Under the pieces are notes generated by a model. It did not search any database. It was not told the origin of the DNA and saw only the letters and a program-made list of their open reading frames with translations. The position numbers and the translations under genes are program-made. A stretch of DNA of 43,317 nt from an uncultured Prevotella sp. (GTDB taxonomy: Bacteria; Bacteroidota; Bacteroidia; Bacteroidales; Bacteroidaceae). The DNA is taken from assembly GCA_947169685.1 (NCBI GenBank), contig CAMVQS010000013.1:1-43317 (forward strand), given 5' to 3'. Positions 17,208 through 25,970 of the stretch are shown here, in pieces (the stretch's first letter is position 1; each line of letters begins with the position of its first letter).

Positions 17208-18368
17208 ATGAAGATTAAATTGTTTATTGTAGCTGCTCTTGCTTGGGTAAGCATGAGCGCTATGGCACAGAGAACGGAGCGTGTTATCGATCGCGTAGAA
17301 CCGCGTACTGTGCAGGAGTTCGATCATCAGGAGACAACTCAGTCATTCAAGTCTCATTGGTTCATTAACCTTCAGGGCGGTGCTCAATATACCCTCGGCG
17401 AGGCTAAGTTCAAGGATCTGATTTCTCCCAACGTACAGGCAGCCATTGGTTACCAGTTCACTCCGGTATTCGGTCTGCGTCTGCAGGCTAACGGCTGGCA
17501 GTCAAAGGGTGGTTGGAGTGCATTCCGCGCTACCAAGGGTGCTGAGCCTTACACCAACGACTACAAGTTCAAGTATGTAGCTCCGGGCCTGGACTTCATG
17601 TTCAACCTGTCTAACCTGTTCTGCGGCTGGAATCCCGACCGTTTCTTCAACGTAACCGCATTCCTCGGTGGTGGTGCTAACATCGCTTGGGACAACGGTG
17701 AGGTTAACGACATCGCCAAGTCTCTGCAGAACACGGACGCTTACCTTCTGGACTACCTGTGGGATGGCACGAAGGTTCGTCCCTTCGGACGTGGTGGCCT
17801 GCAGTTCGGTTTCCGTCTGAGCGACGCTGTTCAGTTCATGCTCGAGGGTAATGCCAACATCATCAGTGACAAGTACAACTCAAAGAAGGCTGACAACCCC
17901 GACTGGTACTTCAATGCACTGGCTGGTTTCCGCATCAACCTGGGTAAGGTTCGCAACGTTGAGCATCACGACGTATATCGTGACGTAGTGGTATATGACA
18001 CCATCTACAAGACTGTTGTTGTCGAGGAGCCCGTTGTACGCGTTGAGCCGCTGCGCCGTGACATCTTCTTCCTGCGCAACAAGACTGACATCCGTGAGTC
18101 TGAGGCACAGAAGGTTGCTGACATCGCTGACTACCTGAACCAGTATCCTGAGGCAAAGGTTAACATCGTAGGTTATGCTGACGTTCAGACTGGTAACGCT
18201 CAGATCAATGCTCGTCTGGCTCGGCAGCGTGCTGACGTTGTCGTGAAGGCTCTGGTTGAGCAGTACGGCATCAGCGCTGACCGCATCAGCTACGACTCAA
18301 AGGGTGATACCGAGCAGCCGTTCGTAGAGAACGACCAGAACCGTGTATCTATCTGTATCGCTGAGTAA
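17208..18368 (+). CDS. OmpA-family outer-membrane protein 1
   Basis: This 386-residue protein has a signal peptide (MKIKLFIVAALAWVSMSAMAQ), a barrel of about residues 45-250, then an OmpA C-terminal peptidoglycan-binding domain (about 275-386). That domain contains 'DIFFLRNKTDIRESEA', 'VNIVGYADVQTGN' and 'NARLARQRADVVVKAL', with the Asp and Arg positions that bind diaminopimelate in the family. By family it tethers the outer membrane to the wall. It is a close paralogue of the protein at 19527; parts of the two genes are identical over about 40 bases, which suggests recent duplication or gene conversion. A tyrosine recombinase gene separates them. Confidence 0.94.
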   Translation: MKIKLFIVAALAWVSMSAMAQRTERVIDRVEPRTVQEFDHQETTQSFKSHWFINLQGGAQYTLGEAKFKDLISPNVQAAIGYQFTPVFGLRLQANGWQSKGGWSAFRATKGAEPYTNDYKFKYVAPGLDFMFNLSNLFCGWNPDRFFNVTAFLGGGANIAWDNGEVNDIAKSLQNTDAYLLDYLWDGTKVRPFGRGGLQFGFRLSDAVQFMLEGNANIISDKYNSKKADNPDWYFNALAGFRINLGKVRNVEHHDVYRDVVVYDTIYKTVVVEEPVVRVEPLRRDIFFLRNKTDIRESEAQKVADIADYLNQYPEAKVNIVGYADVQTGNAQINARLARQRADVVVKALVEQYGISADRISYDSKGDTEQPFVENDQNRVSICIAE

Positions 18369-18398
18369 ACTAAAGCAATTATTTATAGTAGTTTTTTA

Positions 18399-18434
18399 AG
18401 GGCCGGCCCAGTGATGGGCTGGCTCTTGTTTTTG
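18399..18434 (+). terminator. Terminator of ompA-family gene 1
   Basis: Arms GGCCGGCCCA (18401-18410) and TGGGCTGGCT (18415-18424) pair with two G-U pairs around GTGA, followed by CTTGTTTTTG. Confidence 0.85.
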
Positions 18435-18455
18435 TATGATTGAAACACACTGACT

Positions 18456-19451
18456 ATGAACGACATGATTCTTACTATTAACGGAAAAAGCTACAAACTG
18501 GTGCCTACGGACGAACAGCTGGAGGAACGATTGAACACGCCGTCTGTGCACCAGGACACCAACCGCCATATCACAGCCTATGTCTGTCAACTGGTCAACG
18601 AACTGCAAGCCAGCGGACGTCATCGGACCTCAGAGACCTATCGTTCGGCGCTGAACAGCCTGCTGCGCTACCTCGCCGGCAACGACATTCAGCTATGCGA
18701 CATTAACGGGGCGCTCATGTGTGACTACGAACGTTACCTGCGTGCCCGGGGTGTTTCCAGCAACAGCGCCTCGTTCTATCTGCGCGTGCTGCGCACCATC
18801 TACAACCGCGCCGTGACAGAAGGGCTTGTTATCGACCGGAAACCCTTTGCCCGGGTATATACCGGCATCGGGAAAACCAGCAAACGGGCCGTCCCGCTCG
18901 ACATCATCAAGCGTATCAACAATATGGACAGGCTGTCGCCGGCACAGGCCTTTGCACGTGACATCTTCCTGTTTTCCTTCTACACCCGAGGCATGTCGTT
19001 CGTTGACATTGCCTACCTGCGACCAGGAAACATCAAGTGTGGCATACTGACCTACCGCCGACACAAGACCGGGCAGGAGCTGACCATGCGCATGGAGCCG
19101 CAGATACAGGAAATCATTGACCGCAACCCATCGCCCAATCCCGATTACCTGCTGCCCATCATCAAGCGTAGTAACGGCTGTGAACGGAGCCAGTATCGTG
19201 AGAGTCAGCGTATGGTGAACTGCATGTTGCACGACATTGGATGTCGGCTTCAACTGACGAGCAAACTCACCTTCTACTGTGCCCGACACTCGTGGGCAAG
19301 CATTGCCCACACCATGAACATCCCGCTGCCCATCATCAGCGAAGGCATGGGGCACAGCTCAGAGCGTACCACACGTATCTACCTCAAGTCGCTCGACCAT
19401 AATCGTATTGACAGCCTGAACGCCAGCATCATTCAGGCTGTTGATGAATAG
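18456..19451 (+). CDS. Tyrosine recombinase/integrase
   Basis: This 331-residue recombinase has an N-terminal SAM-like DNA-binding domain (about residues 38-135, 'ETYRSALNSLLRYL') and a catalytic domain (150-325). Visible catalytic residues are the Arg in 'FYTRGMSFVDIAYL', Lys in 'RRHKTGQ', Arg-His in 'YCARHSWAS', His in 'GMGHSSERTT' and the nucleophile Tyr in 'RIYLKSL'. The first His of the usual HxxR box is replaced by Tyr, as in many Bacteroidota chromosomal recombinases. Such enzymes in Bacteroides invert promoters of surface-protein genes. It sits alone between two OmpA-family genes, with no other phage or transposon genes, so a DNA-inversion role is plausible but unproven. Confidence 0.93.
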   Translation: MNDMILTINGKSYKLVPTDEQLEERLNTPSVHQDTNRHITAYVCQLVNELQASGRHRTSETYRSALNSLLRYLAGNDIQLCDINGALMCDYERYLRARGVSSNSASFYLRVLRTIYNRAVTEGLVIDRKPFARVYTGIGKTSKRAVPLDIIKRINNMDRLSPAQAFARDIFLFSFYTRGMSFVDIAYLRPGNIKCGILTYRRHKTGQELTMRMEPQIQEIIDRNPSPNPDYLLPIIKRSNGCERSQYRESQRMVNCMLHDIGCRLQLTSKLTFYCARHSWASIAHTMNIPLPIISEGMGHSSERTTRIYLKSLDHNRIDSLNASIIQAVDE

Positions 19452-19455
19452 TTTT

Positions 19456-19498
19456 TTCCGAAAATCCTTTGCATGTTCGGAAATATTCACTATCTTTG
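19456..19498 (+). promoter_or_regulatory. Promoter of ompA-family gene 2 with overlapping dyad
   Basis: TATCTTTG at 19491-19498 is preceded by TTG at 19469-19471 (19-base spacing). The -33 box sits between arms TTCCGAA (19456-19462) and TTCGGAA (19476-19482), a 7-bp inverted repeat with a 13-base centre. It looks like an operator or recombinase-type site. Confidence 0.6.
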
Positions 19499-19526
19499 TA
19501 CCAATTATTACTAAAACTGTGAAGAT

Positions 19527-20615
19527 ATGAAGATTTTAAAGACCTTACTCGCTGTCATGCTGCTGACAATGGGCACACTGACAGCCTCGGCTCAGGAAGT
19601 CGAGTATTCGTTCAAGCCTCACGCATTCCTGAACCTGCAGGGCGGTGCACAGTACACCTTGACCGACGCAAAGTTCAAGGATCTCCTCTCTCCGAACGTA
19701 CAGGCTGGTATCGGTTATCAGTTCTCACCGGTAGTCGGTGTCCGTCTGGCTGCCAGCGGCTGGCAGTCGAAGGGTGGCTTCGACGAGCCTACGAACCTGA
19801 GCTATAAGTTCAACTATGTGGCTGGTAATATCGATCTCATGTTCAACCTGACCAACCTCTTCTTCGGTTGGAAGCCCCAGCGCTTCCTGAACGTTACGGC
19901 ACTCGTAGGCGGTGGAGGAAACTTCGCCTGGAAGAACGACGAGGCCATCGCACTGCAAAACCAGACGGGACGACTGACCAATATCTGGGAAGGCACCCAA
20001 AAGCGCACGACAGCACGTGCCGGCCTGCAGTTCGACTTCCGTCTGAGTGACTGTGTAGGCTTCCTGCTGGAGGGTAATGCCAACACCGTTTCCGACTACT
20101 ACAACTCCAAGCAGTCGGGCAATGCCGACTGGTACTTCAACGCACTGGCAGGCTTCCGCATCAACCTGGGCAAGTCATACACCACCAAGACCATTGCAGC
20201 TCCCGAGCCAGAGCCCGTCTATGTAGAACCTGTGGTACAGCCGGAGCCTGTTGTGGTACAGCTGGAACCCGAGCCCGTCATCGTACGTGTAGAGCCGCTG
20301 CGCCGCGACATCTTCTTCCTGCGCAACAAGACTGACATCCGTGAGAGTGAGGCTTCGAAGGTTCAGGACATTGCCAACTACCTGAACCAGTATCCTGAGG
20401 CAAAGGTTAACATCGTAGGTTATGCCGATGCCGGAACAGGTAACGACAAGATTAACGACCGCCTGGCATCTCGACGTGCCGATGCCGTGGTAAAGGCGCT
20501 CATTGAGCAGTACGGCATCTCTGCCGACCGCATCAGCTACGACTCAAAGGGTGCCCGCGTTCAGCCGTTCGAGGAGAACGACATGAACCGCGTCACCATC
20601 TGTATTGCTGAGTAG
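19527..20615 (+). CDS. OmpA-family outer-membrane protein 2
   Basis: This 362-residue protein has a signal peptide (MKILKTLLAVMLLTMGTLTASAQ), a barrel (about 30-215), a Pro/Glu/Val-rich linker (220-255, 'PEPEPVYVEPVVQPEPVV') and the OmpA C-terminal domain (about 258-362, 'DIFFLRNKTDIRESEA', 'NDRLASRRADAVVKAL'). It is a paralogue of the protein at 17208 with a shorter barrel and a longer Pro-rich linker. By family it is a structural, peptidoglycan-binding outer-membrane protein. It has its own promoter and is followed by the 22-bp-period array and a hairpin shared with the convergent gene. Confidence 0.94.
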   Translation: MKILKTLLAVMLLTMGTLTASAQEVEYSFKPHAFLNLQGGAQYTLTDAKFKDLLSPNVQAGIGYQFSPVVGVRLAASGWQSKGGFDEPTNLSYKFNYVAGNIDLMFNLTNLFFGWKPQRFLNVTALVGGGGNFAWKNDEAIALQNQTGRLTNIWEGTQKRTTARAGLQFDFRLSDCVGFLLEGNANTVSDYYNSKQSGNADWYFNALAGFRINLGKSYTTKTIAAPEPEPVYVEPVVQPEPVVVQLEPEPVIVRVEPLRRDIFFLRNKTDIRESEASKVQDIANYLNQYPEAKVNIVGYADAGTGNDKINDRLASRRADAVVKALIEQYGISADRISYDSKGARVQPFEENDMNRVTICIAE

Positions 20616-20619
20616 AAAC

Positions 20620-20711
20620 ACGTCGTTTCATTACATACCGAGTAACGCCCCTTTACATGCCGTGTAAAGGGGCGTTACTCGGTATGTAAAGGGGCGTTAC
20701 ATGGCGGGTAA
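20620..20711. repeat. Palindromic array with a 22-bp period and a 25-bp-arm hairpin
   Basis: A 15-bp core occurs as GTAACGCCCCTTTAC at 20642 and as its reverse complement GTAAAGGGGCGTTAC at 20664 and 20686. The starts are exactly 22 bases apart with 7-base spacers. Degenerate half-units lie at the predicted positions 20620-20634 (ending TTAC) and 20708 (GTAA). The first two cores plus flanks form perfect 25-bp arms (20633-20657 and 20663-20687) around TGCCG. It lies between the convergent ompA-2 and lipoprotein genes. Confidence 0.85.
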
Positions 20712-20830
20712 GTAAATACGAAAAAAAAGACGTTATTACTTCCCGGCATAGTAGCCATGAATGCGGAGGTGAGTGGTGAGAGATAGGATTGGGTGGTAAG
20801 CAATAACTGAATACCTAATTAATATTTTTC

Positions 20831-20865
20831 GAAGGGGGGACATCTGCGAAAGATGTCTCCCCTTC
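20831..20865. terminator. Hairpin between convergent genes
   Basis: Arms around GACATCT and AGATGTC, extended by G-run and C-run flanks, form a stable stem. There is no strong U-run on either side, so intrinsic termination is only possible. The rest of 20712-20830 shows no gene. Confidence 0.5.
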
Positions 20866-20870
20866 TGTTG

Positions 20871-21275
20871 TTACTCCGCTGCGGGCGGTTCTGGCAGCAG
20901 CGGATCATGCTGATCCTCGGGCTTCACGGGTGACGTTACGAGGGTGTCACCCTGAGTGTCTGCATCGAGGTCGAGGAAATGGGGTGCCTTGGGCAGAATG
21001 GTTACTACCAAGGCACGGAGGGTATCCTCACGCCCCTCGATGTAGTTGATGATGACCGAATCGCCAGGTACCATCATACCGTTGACAAAGCGGGCATCGG
21101 CCAGCTTGAAGTAAAGCGTATCCTTATCTACCGCAAGCAGGGTGCTTACGACAGTGTCACCCTCAAGTTCCACGTAGGTAACCTTACCGCGTGTCTCCTG
21201 CAGCCCTTTACGGCAACCGACAAAGACCGTCATACAGAGGCAGAGCAGGACGAATGTAAATACAAGTTTCTTCAT
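20871..21275 (-). CDS. Small lipoprotein of unknown function
   Basis: This 134-residue protein has a lipoprotein signal (MKKLVFTFVLLCLCMTVFVGC, Cys at about 21), then a small beta-rich domain with paired 'DTVVSTLLAVDKDTLYFKLADA' and 'VPGDSVIINYIEGREDTL' segments. It ends in an acidic, Pro-rich tail. I recognise no family. It lies 122 bases downstream of giant lipoprotein B on the same strand, but a terminator stands between them, so it may depend on read-through. Confidence 0.78.
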   Translation of the reverse strand: MKKLVFTFVLLCLCMTVFVGCRKGLQETRGKVTYVELEGDTVVSTLLAVDKDTLYFKLADARFVNGMMVPGDSVIINYIEGREDTLRALVVTILPKAPHFLDLDADTQGDTLVTSPVKPEDQHDPLLPEPPAAE

Positions 21276-21307
21276 ATTCTTCTTTTTACCTTATTGTTTT
21301 GTCGTTT

Positions 21308-21351
21308 CAAAAAGAAAGGGGGAGCCACCCGCTATGGGCGCTCCCCCCTTT
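21308..21351 (-). terminator. Intrinsic terminator of giant lipoprotein B
   Basis: Read on the minus strand, arms of A/G-rich GGGGGGAGC and GCTCCCCC (about 21315-21351) enclose a loop and are followed by TTTCTTTTTG. Confidence 0.8.
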
Positions 21352-21397
21352 GGGTTATGTATTAACTAGTCCGTTAATAACTACCTGATTGTACAGA

Positions 21398-24300
21398 TTA
21401 CTTGTCGAACAGGATGACAACCGGGAACTCGAAGTCGTGCTTCTTGCCGAAGGTGTCGTAACCGGTAATCACGATGCTACCAGTCATGTTCTCAGTCGGG
21501 TTAGCAGCGCCACCCTTCTTCTTGTAACCAGCTGCAATATTATCCTCGTTAGCAGGCTCGATGTACTTGGCAACGTTGCCAGTGAACTTGAAGGTCAGCT
21601 TCTCAACCTCAGGTGTAGCCTCGTTGTTAATGTTGTAAAGAGCTGTGCGGAACTTCTTCTCATCAGCAGGAACCTGTGCTATGCTATTGCCATGCAACAA
21701 CTTAGCATCGTAAGCAAGGACAACGTCCTTAGCAGAAGAGTTCAGCTTGATGATATCCAGTATTCCATTCTGCTTAGTGTACCGAGTTACACCATTTGTA
21801 CGCATTGAAGAAATCTGACGGAATTTCGTTACTGCACCACCACCATTGAGCTCATCAGTTACCCATGTTACATAGAGTACGTCGCTCGTTTCTGTGGTAT
21901 ATACAAGGTTGTTTTGATCATCCTTTACATCAGTACCATTTGCATCAACCTCAACAAGAGGATAGCTGTATTCAGTGGTGTAGGTCAGCAGATCGACGGC
22001 GTTCTTGAACTGGGTCGTGAACGACTGAGCAGCAACAGCGTAGTCATAGTTCGTTGTCCAAGTGTTGTTCTCCTTCGTACCACTGATGTTCTTGAAGGTG
22101 AAGTTCAGGTTAGTGGCGTAACCGTGGTCGATAGCAGCCGGGAAGAGCTGAATGACGGTGTTTCCACCCTTCAAAGCGGTTGCGTCATTCCAGTCGGTGG
22201 TGTAGGCAGCCGTCTTAGGATCGCTTGTCCTGTCGTTGGGCAGACCGGCAAATGCGAACGAGTAGAGCTTCTTGACATTTTCGTTAGCGAGGAACTCACC
22301 AGATACATAGTCTTCCATCTTGCGCTCACCGCTTACAGCCAGAGCATCCCATGTAGCGTCAGCAACAGCACTCTTCAGAGTACCGCTTGCACCCTGCCAG
22401 TAGAACGTGTTGTTGGTGTATGCAGTAGCAAATGCGTCAGCAGTAGCAACCGGATAAACCGTCAGCACCTTGCTTGCTGTGGGATCGTAGTCAGGCTTCC
22501 AGATGAACTTGTAGTCAGCAGGAATGTTAGCAGCCGTAGGCATCACCTTCTTGGCAGCAATCTCCAACTGGTACTGAATAGGATTGCTCGACTCATTTCT
22601 GAGCTCACTGAATGAATTGAGTTTCACTGATGAGCCGTTCAGCCAATCCTTCAGTTGAACACCCTTCACACCTACTACCAGATACTTGATGTTATTCCAG
22701 TTGTCAGCCAGCGTCTTCTTGTCTTTCTGGTACAGAGCCCAATAGATGGTCACGCCATTGCGGAATTGCGTTCCATAGAATGAACTACTACCGTATTTAC
22801 TATACCAGAAGCCGAGCGCCTCAAATGTATCATCAGCAAGTTCTGCAACACCATAGTTAACGCCTTCATCGCGCTTCAGGAATTTCTCAAAGTTATCGCT
22901 AGAATTATTTACGATTAGGCTGTCAAGGGTCATACCCTTAGTCTCGTCGAGAGCGAGAACCTCAGCTGTGAGGGTCACCTTCTTCGTCTCGATGTCGCCA
23001 ACCTTTACGTAGAATGCCTTACCATCGGGATCGAGCAGCGAACCGTCGTAGTTAACAGCCCATACACGGAAACCGATAACGTCACCCTGAGCCTTCGGAG
23101 TATTGATAACGAGGTTGATCTTCTCAGCAGCACGGGTCATGGTGTAGATACCGTCAATCTGGCTGCGATAGCTCTGCCAAGCCTCCCACTCAGAAGGAGC
23201 AGACTCAACAGCATTCTTTTGGAAGTCGAAGGTGATGTACCAGTATTCAGCATACTGCTTCAGTTTTTCGGGAAGCTCAACAGTAATCTTCTGACCTACA
23301 CTCTCGATGGTGAAGTAACTGGAATTGAAGCGATAGTCCTGTGTGTCGTTAGCCGTATTGTAGAGCTTGTCGCTCTCCTTCTTGGCTTCAGCAGCAGGAA
23401 TCAACCAGCCAGCCTTGATAGCTTCAGCATTATTAACCCAAGCCTGCTCAGGATTCTTCTCTGTGTAGGCACTGCCCTGATCTGCGCTCTGAATACCAGG
23501 CTTCTGAAGATCATATACATAGCTCGTCCAGCGGTTGTGAACACGAGGTGCATTACCCCAAATACCGTCGTAGTTAAAGGCATATCCAGAGGTACCATAG
23601 AAGGGCTTGCCTTCGCTGTCCTTTGAAGTCAAGTTAAAGTTAAGTACGGCTGACGGCGAGAAGTAAGAATACTCAGCAGCTACATCGTAAGTAGAAGCAA
23701 CATAGCGCTCCTCGTCGGTAGTATTGTTGATAGCCACAGCATACAGGATTTGATCGCCAGGTTTCTTAGGATCGGTCTCGAAGTTAGCATTAGCCTTCTT
23801 AGCCTCTTCCTCAGTAGCGTAGTACTCACGCTCGTTGAAAGTGACGAGGTTGAAGTCCTTCAGCTCGGTGTTCTCCTTTACGCTTACGGGAATCACCCAC
23901 AGACCACTCTCTACGGTCTCGCCACGGGTAATCAGACCCTGATAGCGATACGGCTCGCCGATGGTAACCAGCTCGTCAAGGTTACGACCCTTAGAGTCGA
24001 TGAACTTAACCTGCTCCTTGGTGAAGGTAGCGTTAACGGGGTTCACGCGAACCAGCAGTGCCTGCTTAGCGCGGATGTCAGCACCCTCAGTGTATTCGAT
24101 GATCTCGTTAGCATCCTCGAAGAGACTCTCAGTCTCCTTGTCACCGAACTTAGAAGTAAACTTCTGCTTACCAAAAATGAAGTTGAGCTCAAAACCATCC
24201 TCGTTGTTAATAAGTGCACCGAGCGGGAACTGGATAGCCTCATTCTCGTCATCCAGAACACCTGAGTAAGAAGCGATCAGCTCAACGCTTGAAACAGCCT

Positions 24301-25159
24301 TGTAAAGCTCGTCGATGGCAGCGCCATAACCAGCAACAACCAGTGCCAGAGCCTCGAGGTTGGTCTCAGCAGCCTCCTCAATTTCAGCCTTCAGTGCATC
24401 CAGCTTACCATTCAGGTCCTCAGCCAGCTTGTTGGTAACGGCCAGTGTAGCGTAGTTCTCCAACTGGCTAGTCAGGTTTGCAACACCCTCATTAGCCTTG
24501 TCAGCAGCAGCCTGTGCAGCCTCAGCAGCAGCCTGAGCAGCAACAGCCTTAGCCTCGGCCTCGGCCAGCTCCTTAGCAGCAGCGGCAATCTTGGCAGCAT
24601 CGTCAGCAGTCAGCTGTGCCTTGTCAGCAGCAGCCTGAGCCAGTTCAGCCAGTTTCTTGGCAGCCTCGGTAGCGTCAGCAGCAGCCTTCTTAGCAGCCTC
24701 TAACTCAGCCTTGGTAGCATAAGTCTCTTCTGCCTTCTTGGCAGCGTCCTCAGCAGCCTTCTTGACAGCCTCCAGCTCAGCCTTCGTAGCAGCAGCGTCA
24801 GCAGTCTTCTGGGCAGCAGCGGCAGCCTTGATAGCGTCAGCAGCGCTGGCAGCAGCATCCTCGGCAGTCTTCTTGACAGCCTCGAGAGCCTCCTTCGTAG
24901 CGGCAGCGTCAGCAGTTTTCTGAGCAGCAGCGGCAGCTGTGATGGCCTGCTCAGCCTTTGACATAGCTGCAGATGCGTTGCTTGAGACAGATGTTAACTG
25001 AGTCTGAAGAGCATCAACCTCGCTCTTCAGCGCAGCCTTGTCGATTTGTGACTGTAAGTTCTTGATGTCGTCATCATAATCCTTACAAGACACGAACATG
25101 CTTGTAGCTGCCAGGAAAATGGCACCCGTAAGCAGTGTACTCAAAAATCTTTTGTTCAT
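21398..25159 (-). CDS. Giant surface lipoprotein B with Ala-rich coiled coil
   Basis: This 1253-residue paralogue of the protein at 11726 has the same start, 'MNKRFLSTLLTGAIFLAATS', lipobox 'MFVSC' and then 'KDYDDDIKNLQSQIDKAAL'. Residues 35-290 are an extremely Ala-rich coiled coil with near-identical repeats ('AAAAAQKTADAAATK' occurs twice). The C-terminal 950 residues are beta-prone and differ strongly from copy A, apart from general Asn/Thr/Tyr richness. A lipid-anchored stalk-and-head architecture is inferred; function is unknown. No TAnnTTTG box is visible at the position equivalent to copy A's promoter. The paralogues point towards each other with 5.4 kb between their 3' ends. Confidence 0.9.
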   Translation of the reverse strand: MNKRFLSTLLTGAIFLAATSMFVSCKDYDDDIKNLQSQIDKAALKSEVDALQTQLTSVSSNASAAMSKAEQAITAAAAAQKTADAAATKEALEAVKKTAEDAAASAADAIKAAAAAQKTADAAATKAELEAVKKAAEDAAKKAEETYATKAELEAAKKAAADATEAAKKLAELAQAAADKAQLTADDAAKIAAAAKELAEAEAKAVAAQAAAEAAQAAADKANEGVANLTSQLENYATLAVTNKLAEDLNGKLDALKAEIEEAAETNLEALALVVAGYGAAIDELYKAVSSVELIASYSGVLDDENEAIQFPLGALINNEDGFELNFIFGKQKFTSKFGDKETESLFEDANEIIEYTEGADIRAKQALLVRVNPVNATFTKEQVKFIDSKGRNLDELVTIGEPYRYQGLITRGETVESGLWVIPVSVKENTELKDFNLVTFNEREYYATEEEAKKANANFETDPKKPGDQILYAVAINNTTDEERYVASTYDVAAEYSYFSPSAVLNFNLTSKDSEGKPFYGTSGYAFNYDGIWGNAPRVHNRWTSYVYDLQKPGIQSADQGSAYTEKNPEQAWVNNAEAIKAGWLIPAAEAKKESDKLYNTANDTQDYRFNSSYFTIESVGQKITVELPEKLKQYAEYWYITFDFQKNAVESAPSEWEAWQSYRSQIDGIYTMTRAAEKINLVINTPKAQGDVIGFRVWAVNYDGSLLDPDGKAFYVKVGDIETKKVTLTAEVLALDETKGMTLDSLIVNNSSDNFEKFLKRDEGVNYGVAELADDTFEALGFWYSKYGSSSFYGTQFRNGVTIYWALYQKDKKTLADNWNNIKYLVVGVKGVQLKDWLNGSSVKLNSFSELRNESSNPIQYQLEIAAKKVMPTAANIPADYKFIWKPDYDPTASKVLTVYPVATADAFATAYTNNTFYWQGASGTLKSAVADATWDALAVSGERKMEDYVSGEFLANENVKKLYSFAFAGLPNDRTSDPKTAAYTTDWNDATALKGGNTVIQLFPAAIDHGYATNLNFTFKNISGTKENNTWTTNYDYAVAAQSFTTQFKNAVDLLTYTTEYSYPLVEVDANGTDVKDDQNNLVYTTETSDVLYVTWVTDELNGGGAVTKFRQISSMRTNGVTRYTKQNGILDIIKLNSSAKDVVLAYDAKLLHGNSIAQVPADEKKFRTALYNINNEATPEVEKLTFKFTGNVAKYIEPANEDNIAAGYKKKGGAANPTENMTGSIVITGYDTFGKKHDFEFPVVILFDK
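24735..24960 (-). repeat. Internal direct repeats encoding the Ala-rich coiled coil
   Basis: Within lipoprotein B two near-identical units encode 'AAAAAQKTADAAATK' followed by 'EALEAVKKTAEDAAASAADA' or 'AELEAVKKAAEDAAKKAEE'. The DNA repeats are about 110 bases each and could change copy number by slippage or recombination. Confidence 0.7.
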
Positions 25160-25251
25160 ACGATCTTGAATTTAAAATTAATTAATAAAAAAGGTTATTT
25201 GTTCTCTAATTCTCTCACAGTTTTAAGCCGTATCTCTTACGCAGAGTTACG
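25160..25251 (-). promoter_or_regulatory. Conserved leader of giant lipoprotein B
   Basis: On the minus strand this matches the leader at 11634-11725, including CGTAACTCTGCGTAAGAGAT and TTATTAATTAATTTTAAATT. Similarity stops at the 5' end of the leader: upstream (25252-25290) no TAnnTTTG/TTG pair is visible. Confidence 0.6.
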
Positions 25252-25279
25252 GTTAATGATTGTTAAAGAAGAAAACTGC

Positions 25280-25319
25280 ACGTAAATAAAAGCGCGAGAA
25301 CCGTAGAAGGCCCTCGCGC
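25280..25319 (-). terminator. Terminator of the asd-cvfB operon
   Basis: On the minus strand, GCGCGAG (25319-25313) pairs with CTCGCGC (25298-25292) around 14 bases, followed by TTTTATTT. Confidence 0.8.
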
Positions 25320-25346
25320 GTGAACATTATTTATTATGAATAAAGC

Positions 25347-25970
25347 TTATACGAGATATATTCCATCTTCCTCGATGGTGATGAGACGGCGTTTGTAGAG
25401 GTCGCCGACAGCCCGTTTAAAGATTTTCTTGCTGACCTTGAAGCGGTCTTCAATAAGCTCGGCTGGACTCTTGTCACCGAGGTTACACCGTCCGTTGTTG
25501 TCCTTGAGGTACTGCAGCAGCACTTCGGTGAAGCCGAGAGCACGCTCATAGCCTGTCATGGTCTGGTAACGCTCCACCTTGGCGGTGGCCATGAGACGGT
25601 GGGTCTTCTGGTCCTCCATGACATAGACGTAGTACTTCTTTCCTATCTCCATGCGTACCTTCTGTTCGCGGAAGGGACAGAAGAGGTCTTTCATCAGGCC
25701 CCACTTAAGAAAGGCACCGTACTCGTTGGTCCATGCACATTCGAGCCAGGCAAACTGTCCGACCTTGGCCAGCGGATGTTCGGTAGTGGCAACGAGGCGT
25801 TCGTCCTGGTCAAGATAGATGAACACTTCGAGCTCGTCGCCGGGTTTCGTGCCAGCAGGTACATAACGGGAGGGAAGGAGGATTTCTCCATTCTCCCCGC
25901 CGTCGAGGTAAAGGCCGAAGTCAACAGTCTTTACAACGGATAAGGTATTGTAATCTCCGAGTTTAATCAT
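25347..25970 (-). CDS. CvfB-family S1-like RNA-binding protein, short form
   Basis: This 207-residue protein carries S1-like domains at about residues 1-65 ('[23 protein letters not shown]') and 66-130 ('[21 protein letters not shown]'), then a C-terminal winged-helix segment ('[34 protein letters not shown]'). The CvfB family, linked to virulence-factor expression in Gram-positives, usually has about 280 residues with a third S1 domain between 'KVERY' and the winged helix. Here '[17 protein letters not shown]' leads straight into the helix, so that domain is missing while the frame is kept. Its ATG overlaps the asd stop (ATGA), so the genes are coupled. Confidence 0.88.
   Translation of the reverse strand: MIKLGDYNTLSVVKTVDFGLYLDGGENGEILLPSRYVPAGTKPGDELEVFIYLDQDERLVATTEHPLAKVGQFAWLECAWTNEYGAFLKWGLMKDLFCPFREQKVRMEIGKKYYVYVMEDQKTHRLMATAKVERYQTMTGYERALGFTEVLLQYLKDNNGRCNLGDKSPAELIEDRFKVSKKIFKRAVGDLYKRRLITIEEDGIYLV

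Noticed and set aside
18456..19451. Prophage or conjugative element around the integrase
   Set aside because: No other phage, transfer or excision genes and no att-like direct repeats flank it.
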